From assembly GCF_947259555.1 (NCBI RefSeq), contig NZ_CAMYMD010000109.1, positions 1-64,000 of the forward strand: DNA of 64,000 bases. The letters are read 5' to 3'. The translations under genes were made by a program, and so were the position numbers. This document shows, one piece after another, positions 56,742 to 64,000 of this stretch. Each line of letters opens with the position of its first letter. Positions within the stretch are counted from its first letter, which is position 1. The stretch comes from an uncultured Roseovarius sp. Lineage in GTDB: Bacteria > Pseudomonadota > Alphaproteobacteria > Rhodobacterales > Rhodobacteraceae. The notes under the pieces were generated by a model that saw only the letters and a list, made by a program, of their open reading frames with translations, ran no database searches and had not been told where the DNA came from.

Positions 56742-57944
56742 ATGCTACGTCGTCTCTATCATGAACAGCCCGAGAGCTTTGCGTTCAGCCCTGCAAATCA
56801 GGATTGGGCGGAGGGTCAGATCAGCAAGTATCCCGAGGGCCGGCAGGCAAGCGCGATCATTCCGCTCTTGTGGCGTGCGCAGGAGCAGGAGGGCTGGCTC
56901 AGCCGTCCGGCGATCGAGCATGTCGCCGACATGCTCGGCATGGATTATATCCGTGCGCTGGAGGTCGCGACCTTCTACTTCATGTTCCAGCTACAACCTG
57001 TTGGTAGTGTGGCGCATTTCCAGATTTGCGGCACGACAAGCTGCATGATCTGCGGGGCCGAGGACCTGATCGGCGTCTGCAAGGACAAGATCGCCGCCAA
57101 CCCGTATGAGCTGTCGGCGGATGGCAAGTTTTCGTGGGAAGAGGTGGAATGTCTCGGGGCCTGTGCCAATGCGCCGATGGCGCAGATCGGCAAGGATTAT
57201 TATGAGGATCTGACCGCCGAGCGGTTCGCCGAGATCATCGACGAGCTGGCGGCGGGCGATGTGCCCACACCCGGGCCGCAGAACGGGCGCTATGCGTCGG
57301 AGCCGAAGGGCGGTCTGACCAGCCTTGCCGATTTCGAGAGCGGGCGCGCGCAGTATAACGGCAGTGTGCAGCGTGCGGCGGATCTGGGCGATACGATCAA
57401 GCGAATTGATGGCACCGAGGTGCCGCTGCTGACACCGTGGCGCGACAAGGGGGCGATGCATCAGCCCGCCGCGCCTTCGGTCAAGATCAATGACGAACCG
57501 GTCGAGATACGTCCGAAGGTCGATCCGGCCACGCCGGTGGACAAGACCGGCTCGACCATTCGCGAGGCACAGGCCAAGACCAAGGCCAAGCCCGAGGCGT
57601 CTGCGGCCGCGAAGCCGGTTAAGGCGCCCAAGGAGCCCGAGGTCGAGGCCGGCCAGGGCACCAAGCCCGAAACGCTGGACGCCCCGCGCGACGGCAAGTC
57701 GGATGATCTCAAACTGATCAAGGGTGTGGGCCCGAAGCTCGAGGCGCTTTTGCACGAGCTTGGCTTTTATCACTTTGATCAAGTGGCAAACTGGACGGAG
57801 GAAGAGGTCAGTTGGGTCGATCAGAACCTTGAGGGATTCAAGGGTCGGGTCAGCCGTGACAACTGGGTTGAGCAGGCGAAACTGTTGGCAGACGGCAAAG
57901 AGACGGAGTTCTCTGCCCGGGCCAAGAAAGGCGAGGTCTATTGA
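56742..57944 (+). CDS. nuoE: NADH-quinone oxidoreductase subunit E with C-terminal extension
   Basis: A 400-residue subunit; E. coli NuoE has 166. The thioredoxin-like [2Fe-2S] domain is residues 1-170, with ligands in [11 protein letters not shown] and [10 protein letters not shown]. From about 180 an Ala/Pro/Lys-rich linker leads to a helix-hairpin-helix module at 321-400 ([20 protein letters not shown]). The same module, about 75% identical, recurs on the next protein. Confidence 0.93.
   Translation: MLRRLYHEQPESFAFSPANQDWAEGQISKYPEGRQASAIIPLLWRAQEQEGWLSRPAIEHVADMLGMDYIRALEVATFYFMFQLQPVGSVAHFQICGTTSCMICGAEDLIGVCKDKIAANPYELSADGKFSWEEVECLGACANAPMAQIGKDYYEDLTAERFAEIIDELAAGDVPTPGPQNGRYASEPKGGLTSLADFESGRAQYNGSVQRAADLGDTIKRIDGTEVPLLTPWRDKGAMHQPAAPSVKINDEPVEIRPKVDPATPVDKTGSTIREAQAKTKAKPEASAAAKPVKAPKEPEVEAGQGTKPETLDAPRDGKSDDLKLIKGVGPKLEALLHELGFYHFDQVANWTEEEVSWVDQNLEGFKGRVSRDNWVEQAKLLADGKETEFSARAKKGEVY
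57702..57941 (+). repeat. Duplicated helix-hairpin-helix module, copy in nuoE
   Basis: These 240 bases encode 80 residues that align without gaps to 58526-58765; about 60 of 80 residues are identical by eye. The shared core includes [18 protein letters not shown] and [16 protein letters not shown]. An intragenomic duplication is the simplest explanation. Confidence 0.8.
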
Positions 57945-57979
57945 ACGCGCCTGCTTGAAAAACACAGGGGGTAATTGTC

Positions 57980-58768
57980 ATGTCTGATACGTCAAAACTG
58001 AGCACCTGCCAGATCGTCTGCTGGGGCCTAGCGGTGCTTAGCGGGATATTGGTCCTATGGTCCGCGGCCGGATCTGTCGGCTTTTTCGCGGCCTTGCTCT
58101 TGGGAGCGGCCTTTGCCGTCTTTGTCGGGCTTGTGATAACCCGGCTCGTTTGTACGGGCTACCTAGACGAAGATAGCGGGATCAAGACCAGCGACCTGAA
58201 AGAGACGGTGCGCCAGGTCACCGGGATCACGGGGTACAAAGCCCCGTTTGACGAGGACGACGACAAACCGACACCAGCCACGACCGCACCGGCCCATGAC
58301 ACGGCACAACCGTCGGCAACAGCGGCATCGGACAGCGCCACGGAAAGCGTCGCAGTCAAATCCGGCACCGTGCTCGAAGGCGAACAGGAGCTTGCGGAGC
58401 GTAAGGGCGAATGGCGTTACGGTGACGAAGACGCCGCGCCGAAGCAAAGTGAGGCCGGTGAGGCCGGTGAGGAAAGTGTCGGCACCCGCCCCGAGGCGCT
58501 GAGCGCCCCCAAGGCTGGACAGGCCGACGATTTGAAACAGATCAAGGGTGTGGGCCCGAAGCTGGAAATGCTGTGCAACGAGTTGGGCTTTTACCACTTC
58601 GACCAGATCGCCGGCTGGAGCGCCGACGAGGTGGCGTGGGTTGATGCCAATCTCAAAGGGTTCAAAGGCCGGGTGAGCCGCGACAACTGGGTTGAACAGG
58701 CCAAGATCCTCGCTGCGGGAGGAGAGACCGAGTTCTCCAAGCGTGTCGAGGGTGGCGACGTATACTGA
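57980..58768 (+). CDS. Membrane protein with NuoE-tail-like module
   Basis: A 262-residue protein. Two hydrophobic helices (about 12-30 and 35-55) are followed by a long acidic, Ala/Thr-rich linker and an 80-residue C-terminal module (183-262) nearly the same as the tail of NuoE. It could tether or bind complex I's peripheral arm at the membrane; that is inference. It lies 35 bases after nuoE and 9 before the next gene. Confidence 0.75.
   Translation: MSDTSKLSTCQIVCWGLAVLSGILVLWSAAGSVGFFAALLLGAAFAVFVGLVITRLVCTGYLDEDSGIKTSDLKETVRQVTGITGYKAPFDEDDDKPTPATTAPAHDTAQPSATAASDSATESVAVKSGTVLEGEQELAERKGEWRYGDEDAAPKQSEAGEAGEESVGTRPEALSAPKAGQADDLKQIKGVGPKLEMLCNELGFYHFDQIAGWSADEVAWVDANLKGFKGRVSRDNWVEQAKILAAGGETEFSKRVEGGDVY
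58526..58765 (+). repeat. Duplicated helix-hairpin-helix module, second copy
   Basis: Gap-free partner of 57702-57941. At the DNA level, ATCAAGGGTGTGGGCCCGAA is identical in both copies. Confidence 0.8.
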
Positions 58769-58777
58769 CGAAGATGA

Positions 58778-59002
58778 ATGATGCCGGACAAGGACGCAGA
58801 GATAGCACGCAAGGGCCGCTTCACCGCGCTGGTGATCGCGGGCACGGCTGTATTCTGGGTGCTGGCCACGTTTATCGGCGGCGAAATGGGGCTCAGCCAG
58901 CGCGTGCGCGCGCTGTTTGACCTGATGGCATTGGCGGGGTTCATCTGGGCCTTCGTCTTGATCTACCAAATCTGGCGTGCGCGCCAGAGCAACCAGGGGT
59001 AA
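58778..59002 (+). CDS. Small membrane protein (DUF5337-like)
   Basis: A 74-residue protein with two hydrophobic helices ([19 protein letters not shown] and [18 protein letters not shown]). It resembles what I recall being annotated as DUF5337 in roseobacter nuo operons; the number is from memory. Two adjacent ATGs (58778, 58781) are possible starts. Located between the module protein and nuoF. Confidence 0.7.
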   Translation: MMPDKDAEIARKGRFTALVIAGTAVFWVLATFIGGEMGLSQRVRALFDLMALAGFIWAFVLIYQIWRARQSNQG

Positions 59003-59006
59003 CGGG

Positions 59007-60302
59007 ATGCTGAAAGACCAAGACCGTATCTTTACCAATCTTTACGGGATGCATGACCGCAGCCTCAAGGGCGCACAGGCGCGTGGCCATTGGGATGGCA
59101 CGGCGACGATCCTGCAAAACGGTCGCGCCTGGATCGTCGATCAGATGAAGGCGAGCGGGCTGCGAGGGCGCGGCGGCGCAGGCTTTCCCACCGGGCTCAA
59201 GTGGTCGTTCATGCCCAAGGAAAGCGACGGGCGACCGGCCTATCTGGTGGTCAATGCGGATGAGTCGGAGCCCGGCACCTGCAAGGACCGCGAGATCATG
59301 CGCCATGATCCGCACACGCTGATCGAGGGCTGCCTGATCGCCAGTTTCGCGATGAACGCGCATGCCTGCTATATCTACATTCGCGGCGAATATATCCGCG
59401 AGAAAGAGGCGCTTCAGGCCGCCATCGACGAGGCCTATGAGGCCGGGCTGGTGGGCCGCAATGCCTGCAAGTCGGGCTGGGATTTTGACATCTACCTCGT
59501 GCATGGCGCGGGCGCTTATATCTGCGGCGAGGAAACCGCGCTGCTGGAGTCGCTCGAAGGCAAGAAGGGCATGCCCCGGATGAAGCCGCCGTTTCCGGCG
59601 GGGGCGGGGCTTTATGGCTGCCCCACGACGGTGAACAACGTCGAATCCATCGCGGTGGTGCCGACGATCCTGCGGCGCGGGCCGGACTGGTTTTCGAGTT
59701 TTGGCCGGGCCAACAACGCGGGCACCAAGATCTTCGCGGTCTCGGGCCATGTGAACACTCCCTGCGTGGTCGAAGAAACCATGTCGATCTCCTTTGAAGA
59801 GCTGATCGAGCGGCATTGCGGCGGCATTCGCGGCGGTTGGACCAATCTCAAGGCGGTCATTCCCGGCGGCTCTTCGGTGCCTTGCGTGCGCGGCGAGAAC
59901 ATCAAGGACGCGATCATGGATTTCGACGCGCTCAAGGAGGTGGGGTCGAGCCTCGGCACCGCCGCCGTGATCGTGATGGACAAGGACACCGACATCATCA
60001 AGGCAATCTGGCGTCTGTCGAAATTCTACAAGCACGAAAGCTGCGGGCAATGCACGCCGTGCCGCGAGGGCACCGGCTGGATGATGCGGGTGATGGACCG
60101 GCTGGTGCGCGGCGAGGCCGAGGTCGAGGAGATCGACATGCTGTTCGACGTGACCAAGCAGGTCGAGGGCCATACGATCTGCGCGCTTGGCGATGCGGCG
60201 GCCTGGCCGATTCAGGGCCTCATTCGCAACTTCCGCGACGAGATCGAGGACCGGATCAAGGCCAAGCGTACTGGCCGGGTCAGTGCGGTTGCAGCTGAAT
60301 GA
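59007..60302 (+). CDS. nuoF: NADH-quinone oxidoreductase subunit F
   Basis: A 431-residue subunit binding NADH, FMN and the [4Fe-4S] cluster N3. [16 protein letters not shown] (NADH), the flavin region [32 protein letters not shown] and the cluster motif [11 protein letters not shown] are intact, with the fourth Cys near the C-terminus. The ATG at 59007 ([10 protein letters not shown]) fits the family. Confidence 0.97.
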   Translation: MLKDQDRIFTNLYGMHDRSLKGAQARGHWDGTATILQNGRAWIVDQMKASGLRGRGGAGFPTGLKWSFMPKESDGRPAYLVVNADESEPGTCKDREIMRHDPHTLIEGCLIASFAMNAHACYIYIRGEYIREKEALQAAIDEAYEAGLVGRNACKSGWDFDIYLVHGAGAYICGEETALLESLEGKKGMPRMKPPFPAGAGLYGCPTTVNNVESIAVVPTILRRGPDWFSSFGRANNAGTKIFAVSGHVNTPCVVEETMSISFEELIERHCGGIRGGWTNLKAVIPGGSSVPCVRGENIKDAIMDFDALKEVGSSLGTAAVIVMDKDTDIIKAIWRLSKFYKHESCGQCTPCREGTGWMMRVMDRLVRGEAEVEEIDMLFDVTKQVEGHTICALGDAAAWPIQGLIRNFRDEIEDRIKAKRTGRVSAVAAE

Positions 60303-60649
60303 GATTGCGGCGGGCATATATGTGCGCGGGCTGTGTCGTGCTGATGATCGGCGTTCTGGCTGGCTGTGCAAAGCGTGAAGAACGGGTGTATTTCAATGGC
60401 AACTACTACCCCGGCAAGTCGCGCGCCGAGAAAGAGGATCGGCAGAACTTTACGGCATCCGTGAGCCGTGCCTCCAGCGGTCTGGAGGGCGCGCAGCTTG
60501 CCGCCGTGCATGAGGCGACGCGCTATTGCCTTGCGAATTACGGCACATCCGAGATCACATGGAGCGGCGTAGCTTCGGGCCAAGAGGGTCCGGTTTATGC
60601 GCGCTCCGGGGATAGTCTGTCTGTGAGCGGACGCTGCGAAATATGGTGA
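60299..60649 (+). CDS. Lipoprotein of unknown function in the nuo operon
   Basis: A 116-residue lipoprotein with lipobox LAGC (Cys at about 23), then [20 protein letters not shown] and a C-terminal domain with two Cys (YCLANYG and GRCEIW). Its ATG overlaps the nuoF stop (ATGA). Unknown family. Confidence 0.7.
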   Translation: MRLRRAYMCAGCVVLMIGVLAGCAKREERVYFNGNYYPGKSRAEKEDRQNFTASVSRASSGLEGAQLAAVHEATRYCLANYGTSEITWSGVASGQEGPVYARSGDSLSVSGRCEIW

Positions 60650-60776
60650 AACCACGCGTCATATCAGGGGCTTGTCTTGCGTGTTATTGCATGACAAAGG
60701 TCCGAATGACCATCTCTGACAGAGGTGAGGCGCAGCGTCTTGCGCGCCTCGACTGCCTTTGGAAAGGAGATCTGAG

Positions 60777-61178
60777 ATGCGTGTGATGGTGGGGGCTATT
60801 GTGGTCCTGACGCTTGGCAGCGGCGCGGTGCAGGCAAAGCCCGGATTGTCGGCTGAGGACGATATAAATGGCGGGCTGCTGGCCGTTGGTATCGCGGATG
60901 AGATCCGCAAGAAGTGCGACAGCATTGACGGGCGTGTTTTCAAAGCCCTGTTTTACATGAACGGGCTCCGCAAGCTGGCGCGCGAGCGCGGTTACAGCAA
61001 TGCCGAGATCAACGCCTATGTCGATGACAAGGAAGAAAAACGGAAGATGCGCCGCAAGGGCGAAGCCTATATGGCCGCCAAGGGCGTTGATCCTGAAAAA
61101 CCCGAAACATTCTGCGATCTGGGGCGGGCGGAGATCGCCGCGGGCACTCAGATCGGGAAGTTCTTGATAGAAGAGTAG
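60777..61178 (+). CDS. Secreted DUF5333-like protein
   Basis: A 133-residue protein with signal peptide (cleavage after VQA, about residue 20), then a helical domain with KKCDSIDGRVFKALFYMNGL and a final FCDLGRAEIAAGTQIG; the two Cys may pair. It resembles a roseobacter family I recall as DUF5333. AAGGAGA precedes the ATG at 60777. Between the lipoprotein and nuoG. Confidence 0.7.
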   Translation: MRVMVGAIVVLTLGSGAVQAKPGLSAEDDINGGLLAVGIADEIRKKCDSIDGRVFKALFYMNGLRKLARERGYSNAEINAYVDDKEEKRKMRRKGEAYMAAKGVDPEKPETFCDLGRAEIAAGTQIGKFLIEE

Positions 61179-61184
61179 ACGGAT

Positions 61185-63173
61185 ATGGCTGAGCTACGCA
61201 AGATCATCATCGACGATCAGGAGATCGAGGTCGAGGGCGCGATGACCCTTATTCAGGCCTGCGAAGAGGCCGGCGTCGAGATTCCGCGTTTCTGCTACCA
61301 CGAGCGTCTGTCTATCGCGGGCAACTGCCGGATGTGTCTGGTCGAGGTCGTGGGCGGCCCGCCGAAGCCGGCAGCCTCCTGCGCCATGCAGGTCAAGGAT
61401 CTGCGGCCCGGGCCCGAGGGGCAACCGCCGGTGGTCAAGACCAATTCGCCGATGGTCAAGAAGGCGCGCGAGGGGGTGATGGAGTTTCTGCTGATCAATC
61501 ACCCGCTCGATTGCCCGATCTGCGATCAGGGCGGTGAATGCGACCTGCAGGATCAGGCGATGGCCTATGGCGTGGATTTCAGCCGCTACCGCGAGCCCAA
61601 GCGCGCGACCGAAGATCTCGATCTCGGCCCGCTGGTCGAGACGCATATGACGCGCTGCATTTCCTGCACCCGCTGCGTGCGCTTCACCACCGAGGTGGCG
61701 GGAGTGCATGTGATGGGGCAGACCGGGCGCGGCGAGGATGCCGAGATCACCACCTACCTGGGCGAGATCATTGATAGCAACCTGCAGGGCAACATCATTG
61801 ACCTGTGCCCGGTGGGCGCGCTGGTGTCGAAACCCTATGCCTTTACGGCCCGCCCGTGGGAATTGACCAAGACCGAGACGATCGACGTGATGGATGCGCT
61901 TGGAAGCAGCATTCGTGTTGATTGCAAGGGTCGTGAAGTGATGCGCATCCTGCCGCGCAACCACGACGGCACCAACGAGGAATGGATTTCCGACAAGACG
62001 CGCTTTGTCTGGGACGGGCTGCGTCGTCAGCGTCTGGACCGCCCCTATATCCGCGAGAACGGCAAGCTGCGCGCGGCCACCTGGCCCGAGGCTCTGGGCA
62101 AGGCCGCCGAGGCGATCAAGGGCGCGAAAAAGCTGAGCGGTCTGGTCGGCGATCTGGCCCCGGTCGAGGCCGCGTATGCGCTGAAAGGTCTGATCGAAGG
62201 GCAGGGCGGGTCTGTCGAGTGCCGCACCGACAAGGCGCGGCTACCCGCGGACAACCGCAGTGCCTATGTTGGCAATGTCGCCGTTGAAGAGCTTGATACG
62301 GCAAAGAATTTCATCCTGATCGGTACAGATCCGAGTGTCGAGGCGCCGGTGCTGAACGCACGCATCCGCAAGGCCTGGATCAACGGGGCGGATGTCACCG
62401 TGGTCGGCCCCAAGGTGGACCTGACCTACGACTATACCCATGCGGGCACCGACCGGGCCGCGTTGGATGGATTGAAGGTTCCCGAGGATGCCATCGTGAT
62501 CGTGGGCCAAGGCGCGCTGCAAGAGGCCGATGGCGAGGCGGTGCTGGCCACAGCACAGGCGCTGACCGGTCGGATGCTGGTGCTGCACAGCGCTGCGGCC
62601 CGTGTTGGCGCGCTGGACGTCGGGGCCGTGACCGAGGGCGGGCTGGATGCCGCCATCGACGGCGCGGACGTGATCTATAACCTCGGGGCGGACGAGGTCG
62701 AGATTGCTGACGGCCCCTTTGTGATCTATCAGGGCAGCCACGGCGACCGGGGCGCGCATCGCGCCGACGTAATCCTGCCGGGCGCCGCCTATACCGAGGA
62801 GCAGGGCCTGTTCGTCAACACCGAAGGCCGCCCGCAACTGGCGCTGCGCGCAGGCTTTGCGCCCGGCGAGGCCAAGGAAAACTGGGCGATCCTGCGCGCG
62901 CTCTCGGGCGAGATTGGCGCGACACTGCCCTATGACAGCATCGTGCAGCTGCGTCAGGCGCTGGTCAAGGACGTGCAGCATCTCAAGAAAATCGATCAGG
63001 TGCCGGAGAACGACTGGCAGCCGCTGCCCGAGGCCAAGCTGGGCAAGGCCGAGTTCCGGCTGGCGGTCAAGGATTTCCACCTGACCAACCCGATTGCGCG
63101 GTCGAGCGAACTGATGGCCGAGCTGAGCGCCAATGCCAAGGCCCGCGCCAACCAGCCGATGGCGGCAGAGTGA
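61185..63173 (+). CDS. nuoG: NADH-quinone oxidoreductase subunit G
   Basis: A 662-residue 75 kDa-type subunit. The N-terminal domain binds [2Fe-2S] N1b ([16 protein letters not shown]), the His-ligated N5 ([18 protein letters not shown]) and N4 ([10 protein letters not shown]). The molybdopterin-like C-terminal part lacks cofactor ligands, as in mitochondrial and alphaproteobacterial homologues. Six bases after the DUF5333-like gene. Confidence 0.97.
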   Translation: MAELRKIIIDDQEIEVEGAMTLIQACEEAGVEIPRFCYHERLSIAGNCRMCLVEVVGGPPKPAASCAMQVKDLRPGPEGQPPVVKTNSPMVKKAREGVMEFLLINHPLDCPICDQGGECDLQDQAMAYGVDFSRYREPKRATEDLDLGPLVETHMTRCISCTRCVRFTTEVAGVHVMGQTGRGEDAEITTYLGEIIDSNLQGNIIDLCPVGALVSKPYAFTARPWELTKTETIDVMDALGSSIRVDCKGREVMRILPRNHDGTNEEWISDKTRFVWDGLRRQRLDRPYIRENGKLRAATWPEALGKAAEAIKGAKKLSGLVGDLAPVEAAYALKGLIEGQGGSVECRTDKARLPADNRSAYVGNVAVEELDTAKNFILIGTDPSVEAPVLNARIRKAWINGADVTVVGPKVDLTYDYTHAGTDRAALDGLKVPEDAIVIVGQGALQEADGEAVLATAQALTGRMLVLHSAAARVGALDVGAVTEGGLDAAIDGADVIYNLGADEVEIADGPFVIYQGSHGDRGAHRADVILPGAAYTEEQGLFVNTEGRPQLALRAGFAPGEAKENWAILRALSGEIGATLPYDSIVQLRQALVKDVQHLKKIDQVPENDWQPLPEAKLGKAEFRLAVKDFHLTNPIARSSELMAELSANAKARANQPMAAE

Positions 63174-63559
63174 AAATGGCCGCTGCGATCATAACGCCTC
63201 TGGCGCTGGCCCTTACGGGCTGTGCCGAACCGGGCAAGGAACCTGCGTTTAAGCCCGAGTATCAGGGTATCGAGACGCGGCTTCTGGCTGGGGATCTGGT
63301 GAATTTCCATGTCGCCATGCGCGGCGCGCGGGATGCCGGGGACGTGGATCGCTACGCCGAATGCGCCGCGGCGCAGTATGCGCTGATCCGGGGCTACGGT
63401 TTTGCGCGTCACCTGCGCACAAATGTAAGCGAAGAGGGTGGCATCTGGCAGGGCGATGCGGTTTATACGGTCTCGGCGGCGCTGCCGCGTGGCCTGAAGA
63501 CGATCGACGCCGAAGTCACGGCCGCGAACTGCGCGGAAAACGGAATACCGATGGTGTGA
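63170..63559 (+). CDS. Lipoprotein of unknown function after nuoG
   Basis: A 129-residue lipoprotein with lipobox ALTGC (Cys18) starting from GTG 63170 (GTGA overlap with nuoG) or ATG 63176. The mature part holds two further cysteines (C65, C121). No family recognised. Sits between nuoG and nuoH. Confidence 0.7.
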   Translation: MKMAAAIITPLALALTGCAEPGKEPAFKPEYQGIETRLLAGDLVNFHVAMRGARDAGDVDRYAECAAAQYALIRGYGFARHLRTNVSEEGGIWQGDAVYTVSAALPRGLKTIDAEVTAANCAENGIPMV

Positions 63560-63566
63560 GGACCTG

Positions 63567-64000
63567 ATGGCTGAATTCTTTACAACCCCGCTCGGGACCC
63601 TTGTTATCATCGTGGCGCAATGCCTTGCGGTGGTGGGTTTCGTCATGGTCTCGCTGCTGTTCCTCGTTTACGGTGATCGCAAGGTCTGGGCCGCTGTGCA
63701 GATGCGGCGCGGTCCGAACGTGGTCGGTGTCTGGGGCCTGTTGCAGACCATCGCGGACGCGCTCAAATACGTGGTGAAAGAGGTCGTCGTGCCTGCGGGC
63801 GCCGACAAGGCGGTGTTCATGCTGGCCCCGATGACGAGCTTCGTGCTCGCCATTCTTGCCTGGGCGGTCATTCCGCTCAACGACGGCTGGGTGCTGTCGG
63901 ACATCAACGTGGCCGTGCTCTTCGTCTTCGCGATCTCCTCGCTGGAAGTATACGGCGTGATCATGGGGGGCTGGGCGTCGAACTCGAAATACCCGTTCCT
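63567..64000 (+). CDS. nuoH: NADH-quinone oxidoreductase subunit H (5' part)
   Basis: The first 144 codons of the membrane subunit that forms part of the quinone entry site; the gene runs off the window. [20 protein letters not shown] and [15 protein letters not shown] are typical, with several hydrophobic helices. Start is the ATG at 63567, eight bases after the lipoprotein stop. Confidence 0.96.
   Translation, partial: MAEFFTTPLGTLVIIVAQCLAVVGFVMVSLLFLVYGDRKVWAAVQMRRGPNVVGVWGLLQTIADALKYVVKEVVVPAGADKAVFMLAPMTSFVLAILAWAVIPLNDGWVLSDINVAVLFVFAISSLEVYGVIMGGWASNSKYPF

Overview
The window is GC-rich, almost fully coding chromosomal DNA of an alphaproteobacterium, most likely a Rhodobacteraceae (roseobacter-group) member. 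The evidence is a C4-type 5-aminolevulinate synthase, the first two genes of a Rhodobacter-type gene transfer agent (GTA), a nuo operon whose junctions carry small envelope genes, and a biotin-dependent leucine catabolic (liu) cluster. I see no rRNA, tRNA, CRISPR array or insertion sequence. The organism and genus cannot be fixed from the sequence alone.\n\nLayout. 1-3.3 kb: end of an unidentified gene, a TetR regulator, a sterol-desaturase-family enzyme with a small membrane partner, and a DMT transporter. 3.6-7.3 kb: argD-argF (arginine) and gnd (6-phosphogluconate dehydrogenase). 7.3-15.7 kb: birA-coaX-rnj, a DUF2478 gene, trkA-trkH (potassium uptake) and hfq-hflX. 15.7-19.7 kb: glmU-glmS (amino sugar precursors), divergent from gph. 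19.8-26.7 kb: a DegT-type aminotransferase, an M20 dipeptidase divergent from hemA with an FNR-like box between them, a RodZ-like protein and ispG. 26.7-28.6 kb: GTA genes g1 and g2 only, with a promoter and strong terminator just upstream. 28.8-40.9 kb: housekeeping genes including mazG, an M20 amidohydrolase, agmatinase, a glutaredoxin joined in frame to a membrane segment, bolA, typA, a GNAT enzyme, ssb, a lytic transglycosylase, an orphan peptide-binding protein and an AraC regulator.\n\n41.1-52.4 kb is the leucine/isovalerate degradation cluster: ivd, acyl-CoA synthetase, mccB, mccA, hmgL and a methylglutaconyl-CoA hydratase. Small secreted or membrane genes, a thermonuclease, a GST and a divergent FNR-boxed ompW are interspersed. 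52.7-64.0 kb is the nuo operon (nuoA, B, C, D, E, F, G and the start of nuoH). At least eight extra small genes sit at the C/D, D/E, E/F, F/G and G/H junctions.\n\nThe most unusual content is in the nuo operon. One gene encodes a secreted protein with three repeats, each with two cysteines 49-50 residues apart. The next gene encodes a lipoprotein with one copy of the same pattern. The C-terminal helix-hairpin-helix tail of NuoE also recurs, about 75% identical, on a membrane-anchored protein encoded immediately downstream. The two-gene GTA remnant and several families of dispersed palindromic elements are also worth a second look.
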